Assembly: GCA_034336665.1 (NCBI GenBank)
Contig: CM067570.1
Span: 21,409,002 to 21,473,001, forward strand
Direction of reading: 5' to 3'
Length of the DNA stretch: 64,000 nucleotides
Source: Luscinia megarhynchos
Lineage: Eukaryota > Chordata > Aves > Passeriformes > Turdidae
This document shows, one piece after another, positions 1 through 14,056 of the stretch. Position 1 is the first letter of the stretch; the number at the start of each line of letters is the position of its first letter. The notes beneath the pieces were generated by a model. That model was not told the origin of the DNA and ran no database searches. It saw only the letters and a list, made by a program, of their open reading frames with translations. The position numbers and the translations under genes were made by a program.

Positions 1-1634
1 TCTTCTACCGTGCTTTAAAGTTCTCTATCCAGAAAATGTACATGTCTTTTTAGGGATATGCTCCAGAAGCCGAGGGATGTCTCTTCTTTGCCCTTACCTA
101 CCCCCGCCCAAGAAATCTGTTCCACTGGACAAAAAACACCAACCGATTATTTATATTCACTGAACAAAAGAGCATAGCCTTTAAAATAATTTCCTGAAAG
201 TTCATTATTAGAATATGAAAAAATTCCAGTGTCTTAAAAATATAAATATTTCTGGACACTTAATCGAAATACATAATAGAGGGTTTTTTCGTGTTTTTTC
301 TTTTTTTTTTTTTTCCTATTTTGTAAGAGTGTAGGTGAGTGTGTATGTGTGTATTCACAATCACACAGGGCCTAAACAAGCAATAGCAAGTTAGATGAGG
401 GCTTCAACTCTTCAGAAAAATCTCATTATGTGAAGAGTGAAGTGGCTCTGTAGGGAGCATTATGGAAATATCTGGGTTTGATTTAATGAGGCTCTTCACA
501 TTGGTGGAATACCAACTTAACAGAGAAAAGTCTACCCGGGGTGTCCAAGTTACCAAAATGAAAATTGGCAATTGAGATGATAAGAAAGTGGCTTTCTTGT
601 GCGAAATCACTTCAGGTAAGAGAGATAACATTAAATAACATACATTCTATGCACCAAGAACAATGTTTTATGTACCGAGTCTCTTATCTGTCTCTTCTAA
701 TGACTTCCCTTAGCGGGTTGTTAGTACTTGACAGCAGGTCTCTGTGCGGGGAACTTTTTTCCAATTCCACATTCAAAGGAGGTCCATCAGAGAACATGAT
801 TGGCAATTTTCGTCATAATCTGCACATTATTAGCATCAAAATTGACATGGCAGTAACACTGGTGGTTTTTGATGTGCCTTTCTTCAAGTTCAAGGAAGTC
901 CCTCCAGTAGCAGTGGTTTGGTATAGCAGGTCTCAGTTACCCAGTGGTGGCTTTTCAGAGGCAAAGGCGCGATAGAAATGCGTGAGAAATAAATCCAAGA
1001 GCCGTTTTACCGAGAGAAGAAAAAGACGTCGAGAAAAAGAATTAAAATTAGACAAGTGTCTGGAAGGTAAATGCTTCAGGACAATAGCCTACACCTAGAG
1101 AGATTCAAGTATTTCCCAGATAGCGTGGATTATGGTAGTTAGAAAGCGTGATCTTAAAAAATGCCTCATCCCCATCCTGACAATGTCACACTTCCCCTCC
1201 CGTTACTGGCCCGGACGCGGCTGCCTCATCAGCTACCGCTTGTCGTACGGAAATACTCGAGATATTTCCCATTTACTCGAACTCAAAACAAAATAATAAT
1301 AATAATAATAATAAATTTTTTTAAAGAAAAAAAAAAAGGCCAGAAACACATTCCCTTCCGCCGGCTGCCCGTCCTGCCCGGCCGTGCCGCTGCCTGCGCC
1401 CCGCGGAGCTGGCAGCGCCCGGCAGCGAGCACCGCGGAGCGGCCTCCGCTGGGGGCGCAGGAGGCGCGGAGCGCCCTCCCCGCCGGTCCCGCGGTTCCCC
1501 CCGCGGCGGCGGGGCGGCCAGCAATAAAAAAATAGACAGAACTTTTTGGCCGAGTGCGGGGGCGCCCCCCGGCCCGACCCCCCCATCCGCCCTGTCTCCC
1601 TCTACAAAACACGCCGGGGCTCGGGCCAGGGTGG
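1..1634. other. EVX2 3' UTR and downstream flank
   Basis: This is the stretch 3' of the EVX2 stop codon (EVX2 reads right to left). About 1330-1634 is very GC-rich and probably continues the EVX2 CpG island into its 3' UTR. The rest is AT-rich, with a T-run near 300 and an (AAT)n run at 1292-1314. I found no AATAAA on the minus strand here, so the EVX2 poly(A) site is not placed. The short reading frames have no recognisable similarity and are treated as chance. Confidence 0.5.
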
Positions 1635-1883
1635 TTATCTGGTGAGCGGCGCCTCCTCCCGCTGGTCCGGCGAGGCGACCGCGGCCTTGCTGAGCACGGC
1701 GGCCGAGTAGGGCAGGAAGCCGCTCTCGGAGCGCTGCCCCGCCGCCGTGCACGGGAAGTCGCCGCCCGCGCCGCCCCGCGAGCCCAGCGCCGAGGCCGCG
1801 GCCGCCGCCGCCGCCGCCGTCTGGCTGCTGTGGCAGCTGAGGCAGGAGCAGGGCGCCGAGCTCCCCGGCGGCCCCGAGCCCGC

Positions 1884-1925
<42 letters not shown>

Positions 1926-4671
1926 GGCCGCGCTGCTGTTGAGGCCGGCGGCGGGCGTCTGGTAGAGGCCGGGGTGTCGGAAACTGCAGAGCAGCTCCGG
2001 GCGGGAGTAGGGGTGCGAGAGGGCGCGGAAAGTGTCCAGCGGGCGGATGGAGGTGGCGAAGGGCGCGGCGGCGGCTCCCGAGGCGGCGGCGGCGGCGGCG
2101 GCAGCCGTGACCCCGACGTGCGGGTAGTAGTGCAGCGGGACGTGGGAGTGGAAGGGGTAGGGCAGACTGCCCGTGGCCGCCGCGTGGGTCATCATGTAGG
2201 TGTAGAAGCTGGGGTCGGCCGGGTGTGGCCAGGACATGGCCAGGCGCTGCCGCTTGTCCTTCATCCGGCGGTTCTGGAACCACACCTGCGGGACACAAGC
2301 ACAGCGCGGCCTCAGCTCCGCTCCGCTCCCGCGGACACCGGCGGCCGCCCGCCGAAACATATCGCCAACGCTTCTAGGCGACCCCTCTCCCTCCCCGGAG
2401 CCATCTCCCGTGACCTTGCCCGAGGGGAGCCGTGGGTACGGCCCTCCCTCTAGTCGAGAGGGACCCCTTCGATCCGAGTAAATGTTTTCCCTTCGAATCG
2501 TCCCCTCCTCCCCGCTCAGGATTCTTTCTTCACGGTACTGACGCTCAGTCATTTCCCCTACGTTTATTCTCTCCCCTGTTCACTTTAGGAAATAGACTAC
2601 CGCGATAAAAACTGACCAGAAAAATAAAAACAACAGTAATTACAACAACTTTTTAAAAGCTGCCGAGAAGTGTTGGATGCAGAAAAGCGAACGGGCACGC
2701 GTGGTGCTCACAGCTGTGGGCCCTGCGAGTCCCCTGACCCGGGGTAGCGGGGCACGGCGGGGCTGCGCGGGCGGCCGCGGCTCGGCGGGGCGCGGAACGC
2801 GGCGTACCTTGATGGTGGTTTCGGGGAGATTGAGGGCGGCGGCCAGCTCGCAGCGCCGCGGCCGCGACACGTAGTTCTCGCGGTAAAACTCCTTCTCCAG
2901 GCGGGCGATCTGCTCGCGGGTGAAGGCGGTGCGGTAGCGGCGCACCTGGTCGGCGCCCGCCGCCGAGCCGCCCAGCGCGCCGCCGCCGTGCAGGCTGCCG
3001 ATGCCCGCGGCGGGGGCGGCGGCGGCGGCGGGGGCGCTGGGCGTCGGGCTGCTCTCCGCGTAGCCTGCGGGGCGAGAGCGCGGTGTGAGAGCGGGCGTGA
3101 GAGCCCCTCGATCCTCCCGGCCAGGCCGGGCAGGGCCCGCTGCACCCGCGCTCAAGGCCAGCTGTCATCCTTACAAATCCCTGCTGCTAACAGAATCGAT
3201 AAATTTGGATCTGGAGGAGGTTTTTTGATTATTGTTTGGTTGGCTGGATGGGTTGGGGTTTTTTAATCCTTCGTAACTGCTTTATTTTCAGATGGGGCCG
3301 TCTTGGAGACTGCAGGACAGCCGAGCTCAGGGGAGAGCGGGCGAGGGCGCGGGCCGTGGCTCGGGCCCGGACTCGGCGCTAGCCTGCTCCCCTTCGACTG
3401 CCGTTCTTTAGTTTCGTTTGAGATGGACAAAATAAAAGCAGCCATAAACCCCTTTTTCCTTTTTTTTTCCCTTTTTTTTTTTTTTTTTCCTTTCTCTCTC
3501 TCCCCCTCTCTAGGGTTACGTCGAGCATCCCTTCCTTTCTCTGGCACATTTGACGAAAAAGGCATGTACTGTGGCCCCTAGGAAATCCACCGTTCATCTG
3601 CCTCCACCTCCCCAATAATAACAACCTCCACCTCCAGCAGCAGTAACCACCGTCCATCACCGTGCCCCGGAAAGAACGGGGAAGGAGACGAGGCTGTTTC
3701 AAACGCCTCTTACAAGCAGATGAAAAGTGAACAATGCCAAATTAGCCCGAGGTGGACACAGGCAGCATACACACAGAGAAGGACACACACAGACAAATGC
3801 GGGCAGTTTCCTCACATTCCCCCCCTCTCTCTCTAATTTAATCTATGTATATACACTCATATACAGCTCAAGAGACGCCGAGAGCTCCAAGAGCGCGGGG
3901 AAATACACGGAGAAAACCTTGCCTAAATATAGGTGGGTAGATATTTGTGCCCACATATATTCTGGATATATATCTACATATCAATGGATTTGGGCATGCA
4001 CACACGCACACACACACACACACACACGAAGGCACGGGCACAGGAGCTGCCCGGACAGTGTATCTCGGCTATTGGGGTAGCGCAGTAATTGCAATAATAT
4101 TTTACAGCCTGGAGCTCTGTCTTCGCAGAAGAGAGAGCGCCTATGCAGAGGCCAGCAACTTTGGAGGCGGCGGTGGGTTTCCTCTGGTTTTTAAAGCCGG
4201 TGGGCAAAGTGCGGGGCTTAGATGAAGATGATAAAGGAAGAGTTACCTTTGTTACTGTTTTCCTTCAGCTGGGAGGAAGTCAGGCTGGCCGGGGAGCGGA
4301 GCGCGGAGCAGCCCACCTCCACATCACTGTTCATATCTGCCTCTTGAGCAACTTCGGAATAAAGGCTGATTTTCTTCCTGCTTTCCGACGGCGGGATTTC
4401 GGAGGAGACAGTGCTTTCGCTGCTCGGGTGCTGGAGGTTGAATAAAGTGTCTATTTCAAATTTGCCTTTGGCGGAGATGTCTCCCTATAGCGCTGTGCAG
4501 GGAGGCGGCAGTCAGTCTCGGGCTGAGGCGACCACTGTGCGGAGAATTTTCAAGGGCCTCCAACACCGCATTTCCAGCTGAGTCTGACAAATTCGAGAGC
4601 CTTTTGCCAGCTGTAGGGCTGTGCAGCCCTCTCTCCATCAGGATCATCTCTTTTCTTATTCTTTCCATCAT
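1635..4671 (-). CDS. EVX2: EVX2, even-skipped homeobox 2 (three exons, one apparent frameshift)
   Basis: EVX2 is a nuclear homeodomain factor of the even-skipped family that lies next to HOXD13 in vertebrates and shares its limb and genital enhancers. Exons, in reading order: 4247-4671, 2808-3064 and 1635-2285, all with GT/AG introns and compatible phases. The start at 4671 gives [19 protein letters not shown], the family N-terminus. The homeodomain (about residues 182-241) is split between exons 2 and 3 after TTIK, so [13 protein letters not shown] opens exon 3. The C-terminal part carries alanine tracts and ends EEAPLTR. Exon 1 as written is 425 nt, one base too long. Its frame stops at 4456-4458, but the expected family sequence ([15 protein letters not shown]) continues in the next frame from about 4480. 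Without the extra base the protein would be about 443 residues. The gene identity is certain; the frameshift may be a consensus error. Confidence 0.93.
2286..2807 (-). other. EVX2: EVX2 intron 2
   Basis: This 522-bp intron interrupts the homeobox. Its donor (gtacgc on the minus strand) follows the AAG of TTIK, and its acceptor (cccgcag) precedes GTG TGG TTC. It is GC-rich at both ends and AT-rich around 2570-2660. I see no other feature in it. Confidence 0.85.
3065..4246 (-). other. EVX2: EVX2 intron 1
   Basis: This 1182-bp intron lies between a gtaact donor at exon 1 and a cccgcag acceptor at exon 2. It is phase 1, so a glycine codon is split. It contains a pyrimidine/T-rich tract (about 3450-3510), a CACA microsatellite (3999-4027) and AT-rich sequence with TATATA stretches around 3840-3990. 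Confidence 0.85.
3999..4027. repeat. (CA)n microsatellite
   Basis: About 14 CA units with one CG interruption, inside EVX2 intron 1. It is simple sequence with no coding role and is likely to vary in length between individuals. Confidence 0.9.
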
Positions 4672-6590
4672 CTCAGCTTTATAAAAAATGTCAAAGTTGC
4701 AGGGCTGGTCCTGTACTAATGATGAGCTGCAGCAGGGGCTAATTCACATTCAGCCCGGCAAGTGTCTCTAAATATTATTATCTGTTTTTGAGGGAGGTGT
4801 AAAAATTGTGGGATGCCAAAGCGAGGGAATGACTGGTCAAAATGACCCATACATCCTTTCTAGCCCGAAATGTCATTCATCAAAAAGTGGTGCTCGTCAT
4901 TAAGGTACGAATGACGCTGTTCGAATAATCATTTATTGTAACAGGTTTATAAGCAAATAAATACAAGCTCCTGTCAGTGGATAATGAAGGCGCCTTCAGA
5001 GCAGACAAATATATCCAGGTGGAAAGAAAGAAAGACAAGAAGTGAGGAGTAAAGCTCCTGTCCTTAGCTTGATCAGATCCTGCTTGAATTGCTCTGGGGT
5101 TTGGCCTCTGGGGTGGAATTGACAGTCTGATTAATAAAATGAGCTGTGCAACATTTCCCCCTTCATTTAGGTGCATCATTATGCTCTGATTTTTGTTTTG
5201 TTGCCTTTTAGGTCCTAATGATGCAGCTTCTTTCTCATTTGTTCTCGGACAGAACTACACGCTAAATATTAGATAATGATTTTCTTTATTATTATTTCTG
5301 AGACGAATTTTAGATCACAATGCAAGGAAATGCTGGAAGAGGAGCAGAGGATCGAGAACCTCCTGCCTCTGATATCTCTTTACTTTTCCCTCCCATTTCC
5401 AGCCCACGTTAGTACTTTTATTTAGGAATTTACACTGACACCCCCACGCACCCCCCTCACACGAGCGAACCTTATCCCCAGACTTTATAAGTCTGCTGCC
5501 CAGATTCAAGTGTACCTACAGTAGTTACCTGGAGATTAAAATATTTGCTACAATCTAATATATTACAACTCTAATATCTTTGTCTTTGTTGCGTCCTTAA
5601 ATATGATCTCATTCTTACTTTCTATAATCCTGCTTATCGACGAAGCTAGCCCGGGATTTTTCTTCCCTCTGGGAAAATACTGACTGTTGTACGGTACGAT
5701 AGGGGAAGGAAATAACTGGAGAACATTAAATTCATTGGTGATTTAAAACACTCCTTGGACGTCCATTTCATTCTCCCGTCAGGTCTCACTCCAGCCCCCT
5801 GCTTCTTTCCTGCCCACCACCAATAAAACCTAAGCATTTGAAAATTAAAAAACAATCATAGAATTAAATGATGGATGGGGGGCTATTGCCTGCAGGCTGC
5901 GACCTATCAGAACCATCACCTTAACACCGTCTCTCCGAAGTTACCTGTGGCTCAGTTAGCTCATCCCTCCGCTCTTTGCCGGTGCCGCGGGGCGAAGCGT
6001 CGCCGCGCTGCTGGAGACACGGGCTGCCGCGCTCGGCAGACGTGACAGTCGGAAAGTCTCCCTTCAGTGGTAACTTTGCTAGTAATAATGACGCTGATGG
6101 CAACCATTTAAACGAAGATAAATCCTTTGTCGTTAGCATCTCTCGAGTGCGCTTCAATAGCTGCCCAACCTTTTTTCTCGCCGTGATTTTTTTTTCACCC
6201 ACATCATCTAGTGTTTAGACCCTGGGAATAGGAGTTTCATCTCCCGGAGAAACACTCGAATGTTTCCTGTGATTAAACGGGGGTTTGATTTTTTTTTTTT
6301 TTTTTAATGAGAAAAGCTGTTCCTGCTCATCTTGGTCACTCACATCTCTTAAGTTCTGGTGCTCTTGCGCATGATTCATAGTTCGAAAATGGGATACTTG
6401 TGAGATTTTTTTTTCAGTAACGTGTTAAAGTCTCCCTAAACATTCCACCAAACTATTTAAGAAACATTCTAGGCGTTGTTTGCAAAATCCAGCCTTCTAT
6501 TAATGAGAGTTTTATGCCAGCCCTTTGAAACGTGAATTTAGACTGCGGTGTGGTGTGCTGCGTTTTACAGCCCCCAGCCCAGACAAGAGT
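4672..6590. other. EVX2 upstream flank, AT-rich part of the EVX2-HOXD13 interval
   Basis: This stretch contains the EVX2 5' UTR and promoter side and then AT-rich non-coding DNA. A TTTATAAAA stretch lies about 10 bp above the EVX2 start codon and is therefore probably transcribed. The block at about 4790-4990 is rich in TAAT/ATTA homeodomain cores and has the look of a conserved non-coding element, but conservation was not tested. No reading frame is convincing. Confidence 0.4.
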
Positions 6591-6945
6591 AAATGCCAAC
6601 TTTTCCTGGCCCGCGGGCGCGGCGGAGGAGCGGGCCGGTGCGGAGGGCAGAGGAGCGGGGCGCGGGCGGGGCGCCGGCACCGCTGGGTGCGGGCCGGAGC
6701 TGCGGGGCGGCGGGGCGCTCCCGGCGGGACCGAGCGCGTCCCGGGGCTGCCGGGCGGAGCGCGGCCGAGCAGGAGCCGGCCCGACGGCAGCGGGCACCGC
6801 CCCGCCCCGCCCGGGGGACGCGGCCCCGCCGCTCCCGCACCCTCGCCTCCCCGCCGGGCCCGCTCCGCTGCAGGCGCGGCCCGGCCGCCGCTCCCGGCGG
6901 GGCGGAGGCGGAGCGGAAGCCTGCGGCCGGGTTTATTGCTGTCGT
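6591..6945. other. CpG-dense island in the EVX2-HOXD13 interval
   Basis: About 350 bp of very GC- and CpG-rich sequence between AT-rich flanks. Overlapping open frames occur on both strands, which is what base composition alone gives. Possible roles are a regulatory CpG island, a Polycomb-recruiting site or an alternative promoter. Nothing in the sequence decides between these. Confidence 0.5.
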
Positions 6946-8170
6946 TTGGCGCCCTCGTCTGTTTTCTTACACGCTGTAACGCTGCGAGCATCTTTTCCCT
7001 CTGCTCTCTCGAAAACCGCGAGCGAGATACCACATCTCGCAGGCAATGGTGTGCGCACACCACCAGAACCGGCACAGCTTCAGACTCAAAAAATGTAACT
7101 GCGCCACTAAAAAGGAGAGAACGGGTTTTATGTTATTTGGAGCGGATGGAAAAGACTACGTGAAAAGCCCCAATGTGAGAAAAAGAAGTTACACTCAAGT
7201 GCGGCTATGAATGATCTTTACTAGGGTTATATTTTGCACCTTTTAAATAATAGTGTTACCTTAGCTTATGTACAGAGTACCTTAAAATACAAGTAGATTC
7301 ATATGCAAGGGTTATAAAATGTTATACAAGACGTTAATAATCTTCCACTGGGTAGAGGTGAGGTTACAAAACCGTTCTCTGCAATGCGGTTAATCAGTTC
7401 ACCCCAAACCGTCAACCCCCTAATAAAATAGTTGTTTGTTGTTTATATTCCCAGGAAACTAGAGGTATTTACTTCACTGATATTTATCTCTTGGGTTCTT
7501 GTTTGTGTGCATCTGTTGGCTAGCGTTTATGTTTTGGGATTGTTGTTTTGTTCAGCTTTTTTTTTATATTGTTGCTTTTTATTTTTGTGGTGTTCCGTTG
7601 GTGTTTTGGTTTGGTTGGGTTCTTTCCAAAAAGAGTAGCACAGTCTACAAAATCTTTCCGAATATGTTTGTAGTTGTTCAAAACCAACAGCTAAGCCTGA
7701 AGAACCACAGTCATTGAAGCGACATTAGCGGGCAGAGGGAGGAAGTTACAGAGACCGCCGAGAAACTGCCGAAATATGTGAGCTTTTGTTAGACTCTGTT
7801 TACTCAGTTGTTCTTGTAAGTTTAAATAGCTGCTTAGGCCTTTGGCCAGATTTTTACCTTGAAAGTTATTGCTGGAGGCATCAAAGAATATTTCAGTGCT
7901 CACTTATTAAACCTTACCCGGAGAAAAAGGGTCACGCAGCTTAATTGAAATGAAGTTCGTATTAAATGAGACAACATCTTGGGCAGCTTTTCACCACTCA
8001 GAGCATTCTTGGGAAGACGGGACGGGAATATAGGTTTCCTATCCCGCAGCAGGGCAGGCTGCCAGCCGGACCTCAGGGCAGCGCGCAGGGTAGCGCAGGG
8101 TCACCGGGACGCGGCCCGCGGGGTGGGAGGAAGCGGAGGTGCGGTGGCCGGGGGATGCGGGGGTCGTGGG
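6946..8170. other. Non-coding, mostly AT-rich stretch
   Basis: A T/G-rich segment (about 7425-7640) lies within AT-rich sequence, followed from about 8030 by rising GC content. I see no gene or RNA structure here. Confidence 0.4.
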
Positions 8171-8180
8171 AGTTGGGGGG

Positions 8181-8330
8181 CGCGGGGAGCCGGTCCCGGG
8201 TGAGGACGCGGGGAGCCGGTCCCGGTGGGGGCGCGGGGAGCCGGTCCCGGTGAGGGCGCGGGGTGCCGGTCCCGGTGGGGGCGCGGGGTGCCGGTCCCGG
8301 TGGGGGCGCGGAGTGCCGGTCCCGGCGGGG
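8181..8330. repeat. GC-rich minisatellite, about 6 copies of a 25-bp unit
   Basis: Six near-perfect head-to-tail copies of a unit beginning CGCGGGG(A/T)GCCGGTCCCGG. The variation is mostly gagcc/gtgcc and tgggg/tgagg. Reading frames through it encode artificial repeats (GAGPGG and similar) and are not genes. It lies between EVX2 and HOXD13, just left of a CTCF-like motif. Confidence 0.9.
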
Positions 8331-8385
8331 CCGCTCCGGGTGACCGGGAGCGGAGCGCGCCGCGCCCGCGGCAGGCACGGCGGCG

Positions 8386-8399
8386 CCACCTGGCGGCAA
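8386..8399 (+). promoter_or_regulatory. CTCF-like motif, plus orientation
   Basis: CCACCTGGCGGCAA fits the CTCF core (CCASNAGRKGGCRS type) with few departures. It lies between EVX2 and HOXD13, an interval where mammalian HOXD clusters have CTCF sites as I recall. It sits at the junction of two different tandem arrays. Occupancy is inferred, not shown. Confidence 0.5.
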
Positions 8400-8404
8400 T
8401 TCGG

Positions 8405-8775
8405 CGGCACTGCCGTCTGCCCTGCCAGCCCTGCCCCTCTGCCCTGCCAGCCCTGCCAGCCCCGCTGTCCTACCCGCTCCTGCCTTGCCAGCCCTGCCCT
8501 GCTGTCCTACTCTGCCAGCCCCGCTGTCCTACCCTGCCCGTTCCTGCCCTGCCCTGCCAGCCCTGCTGTCCAGCCCGTCAGCCCTGCCCAGCTCGTCCTG
8601 CGGGTCGTACTCCCCGGCCCTGCCACACCTGCCCTGCCCGCCGGCCCTGCACACTGGCCCTGCCCTCTCTGCTCGCCTGTCCTGCCGGCAGGTGCTGCCA
8701 TCCTGTCGTCCAGCCCTGTGCCACCCTGTGGTCCAGCCCTGCCCGCGCCCTCTCCCAGCACGCTCCTGCTCAACC
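8405..8775. repeat. Degenerate CCTGCC/CAGCC tandem array
   Basis: About 370 bp built mostly of CCCTGCCAGC, CCTGTC and CTGCCCT words, strongly C/T-biased on the plus strand. It opens frames on both strands (Pro/Ala/Leu-rich on plus, Gly/Arg-rich on minus) that are composition artefacts. It is probably a young, length-variable minisatellite. Confidence 0.8.
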
Positions 8776-11700
8776 CTGACTCTCCCCTCTGCCTCAGGCC
8801 GTCTTATCAGCATAAACGTGGGGCGTGTTCATCCACACTGTCCGTGAAAAGTCGCTCGCGAGTGAAGGACAGGAGCACAGCGTGTCCCCGCGGGCCCTGC
8901 ACACCGTCCCTCCTCGCGCTGCCCAGGCCGAAATCCACGGGACGCTACGCGAGCTTCACAGTTACGTGATGTCTTCTGAGGCTGCCTTTGTGCACAGACA
9001 AGGTTTAATCCAAACGATAAAGCCCTTGTCCGGTCGCGAAGGGTTCCGTTCAGGTTGCCGCTGCGGCAGGCTGCCCAGCTGGTCCAAGGTCAGGGTCCCG
9101 AGGGCCCCGCGCTGTTTCAGAGCGGCGGTGGCAGCCAGGGAGCGGCCAGCCCCAGCCCGTGACCCGAGAGCTCAAGTTCAACTCCCGCAGCGCTCAGCCG
9201 CCCGTGGCCGCTGCGGCGAGGCCACGCGGGAAACCCCGGAAAGCATTCTCCGTCCCGAAACGGATTGTTTGAGGTTGAAGTAACTAAAGAAGTGAGAAGC
9301 TGTGGCATAGATCTGGAGGGGGAAACGGTTTAACAATTCTCCACGTGTTGCTATTCAATCTATTCGTTATCATAACTGGCTATTTTTTTAAAGGCATGGG
9401 AAAAAAATGAAAGTCCTTCTATTCGGTTTAGGTATTAAAAATTCCTGCAAGTTAAAAGGTAACAATGGAACACAGTGGACACGGGATGAGGTTTGGGAGA
9501 CACATAAATCGAGTGGTTTTGTTTGCGTTCTCTGTTTGTCCTGGGCTAGAGGTTTTTTTTCCTACAGCAAACATTAACATGAAAAGCAACCTCCTATCGA
9601 CACGATTACCATCGTCAGATTCTGGCGAGGGAGGATCCTAAAAAATCGGGGGGTTCCTGTAAGAGATGGATTTTAGGTAGAAGCTAAAAGTGTGTGCTAA
9701 AAGTTTGAGTGGAATCCTGACTGTATTAAACCAGGGTAAATACACTTGACTAAATGAGATAATTTCAGGATTGTAAAAATGTTTAAAAGTAAATAAATGA
9801 ACTCCGCAAACTTTTCTTCTGGGGATGTACAAGCACGCCTGCAGCGCTGCTTTCTAGCTGGTGTATTCTGCAGATTCCCGTGCAATGTGTCAATGGAAAA
9901 TGCGACGCGACTCCTCGGGGCGCTGGCCACCCGTGGAAGCGCTGCTCGCAGAAGACAAGGACGGCCTCGCAGGGAGAGCGGCCCGGCCAGCACGGCAGCT
10001 CCTGCTGCCCTGCCCGGCACGGAGCTGAGCCTCCATGGGAGCCGCTCTCCCCGGGCAAAGGGAGCGCCGGGCTGCTCGGGGCCTCCGCAAGGCGCGGCCC
10101 CCTGGACCGGGGTGTGGGACGCGTCCTGCTACTTGTGAACTGGGTGGGTGCTCCCAGAGAGCCGACCTTTGCTCATGAGATCATTTATTCCTGTGCATAA
10201 TATCCTGCCATGCAAGGCAGTGCTGTTTTCTACACCCTTCACAAAGCATCTCATTATAGAATTGAAGCTGTTGGTCATGAACCCGCCCAAAGGGTTTTTT
10301 GGTACACCGAGGGGCTCTAGCTGGAGCACAGGTCTCGGCTGAACACCTCTAAGGGCTGCACCGTGGTTTCCTTTGATGCAATCGACCTCGAAAAGCTCCG
10401 AAACCCTGCTCTTTAGGTGTTCCTTTCTTCCACGGCCTTATTTAAAGGTCCTGACACTAGAGAAATTTTCGCTGCATTTATTGAACGAGGAAACACAACA
10501 GGACGTGGGAATACGCATAGAAAGACATCCGGAGAAATAAAAATCCTTCATTTCTCTGGGCTTCTTTTTATAGCAACGTTTTCTCTAGAAAGTTGCTTGC
10601 AGGGACATAAAAGGGTGAGAAAATTGTTCTTCGACAAAACTTCCTTCTAATTACGGAGGTTTTAATGTCCTGAGTGTAAGTACTGATTCGGCTTATAACC
10701 GAGACAAACATGGAATCACGCCTGGCTCACTTATTAGCTGATTATGAAAACTTAATAGCAATTATGCGGTCAGAGGTAATGAACATGAACTCGTCTATGC
10801 CATCCGGTTGTTCCCGTAATTACGGCCACCCGTTTGTCATTCCAAACCCCGCTTCCAGATACCGCCGACGATTGTTAGACCGGCTACAAAGTAGGGCTGC
10901 GCAAACCCTGCTGCGGGACCTGCAGGTATCCCGAGACAGCCCAGTGTCCGTGGGAGCCCCGCCACCACCTGCCCGGGCTGCTCAGCAAGGACACCCCCAG
11001 GGCCCCGAAATGGTGTCGGCGCAGAGTTTCACCTCCATGGCGGCTGCCTCTCTTCTCTCATGCGCCTGAGCCTCCGCAGGGACAGTAAACACAGCCTCAC
11101 ATATATGGTTTTCAGCGGCGCGGAGTTTCCCTGCCCTTCCCCGCGAAGCTGACACTTTTCCCAGCAACTTTTTGCCCTCCGCGCCCAAGAGAGAGCCAAG
11201 TGTGCAATACACAACTGCGGAACGACTGGACTCTGTCCAGAGGGGTAGGGATTGGGTTGAGGTTGCGGTTGGGGCTGGGGCTGGAGTTGAGAGTCGTCTT
11301 CGGAGTTTTCTCCATCTCCAGTACTTCGCGCTCCTGCATTTCCATCCCGACTCAGTGCGAGAGCTGAGACACACGACAGAAGGATTTGCCACCGTCTTGA
11401 GAAGTCACGGCAAAGGACAGCCATCAGCGTAAGCAAACTCCGCGTTTTAACTGGGCTGCCTTACCACGACATGAACTGACACTGCACGGGGAAAAAAGCC
11501 ACATCTAATGAGTGCCAGGTTTACCATCCTGCGCTGCGCACAGACCCCGCGCATTTTCCTGGCCGGTAGCAGTACCGAGGGGAGGGTAAGGAAGGGGGAG
11601 CAAAGGGAGGGTTCTGCCAGGGACCGACAATTCGGCAAAGCCAGGGGACCCCTTTTCCCATGGAACAAAGCCCTTCTACTCCATATCGCCGGGAAGAAGG

Positions 11701-11899
11701 GAGGTGGAGAGGGTGGAATACAAAGACTGTGTTGGGGTTTTCCCCCTCTTGCAGACGCAACATTGAACTGGAGAAGGTCTCGCTGCGGATCCGGTGAGAC
11801 CCCTGCCCGTGGCTGTAAAAAGGGCCCCTTCCCGCAGCCTCTAAAGGTCCAGTGGTACTCGACTGGCCTTTTTGAAGCCGCGGGCAGGAGGAAGGGGGA
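8776..11899. other. Rest of the EVX2-HOXD13 interval
   Basis: Alternating GC-rich blocks (about 9030-9250 and 9900-10130) and AT-rich blocks. A 119-codon open frame at 10710-11069 begins MESRLAHLLADYENLI. I recognise no family in it and do not call it a gene. A (GGTTG)-like run at about 11245-11290 is a small imperfect repeat. Confidence 0.4.
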
Positions 11900-12313
11900 G
11901 ATGAAGGCTACGGGGGCCTAGGTTGGTCCGGAGGGGCATCCCCTCCGCTCGCCCGCCCAGCCTCCCCCCGCTCCAGCGCCGGGGCCGTGGCGGGGCAGGG
12001 AGCGCAGCGGCGGGGCGGGGGTGGGAGCAGAGGGTGGGGGCGCCGTCGGTGCGGACCGGGGGGCTGCGAGGCGAAAGGGGCAGTGCGGGCAGCGGGAGGG
12101 TCACATGTTCCGACGGCAGCCTATGAGCAGCCCCCCGGGCTGAGGCAAACTAATCTGGGGCCGGCCGCCCCCACCCCGCTGCCCCCTCCCAACCTGGACT
12201 TCGTTTTTATAAACGTACCGCCAGGATCCAACCTGTTGGAGGCAAATAACCATCCGCAACATGCCCGGCCGAGGACCGAGCCGCCGCCGCCGCCGCCCGC
12301 GATGTGCAAGGCC
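11900..12313 (+). promoter_or_regulatory. HOXD13: HOXD13 promoter region and 5' UTR
   Basis: CpG-rich sequence directly above the HOXD13 start. A TTTTATAAA element at 12205-12213 lies about 100 bp above the ATG. It could be a TATA box or a CDX/posterior-HOX site of the TTTATAA type. The transcription start is not known from the sequence. Confidence 0.55.

Positions 12314-14056
<1,743 letters not shown>

Noticed and set aside
8139..8969. 276-codon open frame on plus
   Set aside because: It is a translation of two tandem-repeat arrays.
10710..11069. 119-codon frame beginning MESRLAHLL
   Set aside because: Less biased in composition, but no similarity is recognised and there are no splice or promoter signals.
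11987..12313. In-frame upstream extension of HOXD13
   Set aside because: The frame is open above the ATG, but the sequence is unlike any HOXD13, and the conserved N-terminus begins at 12314.
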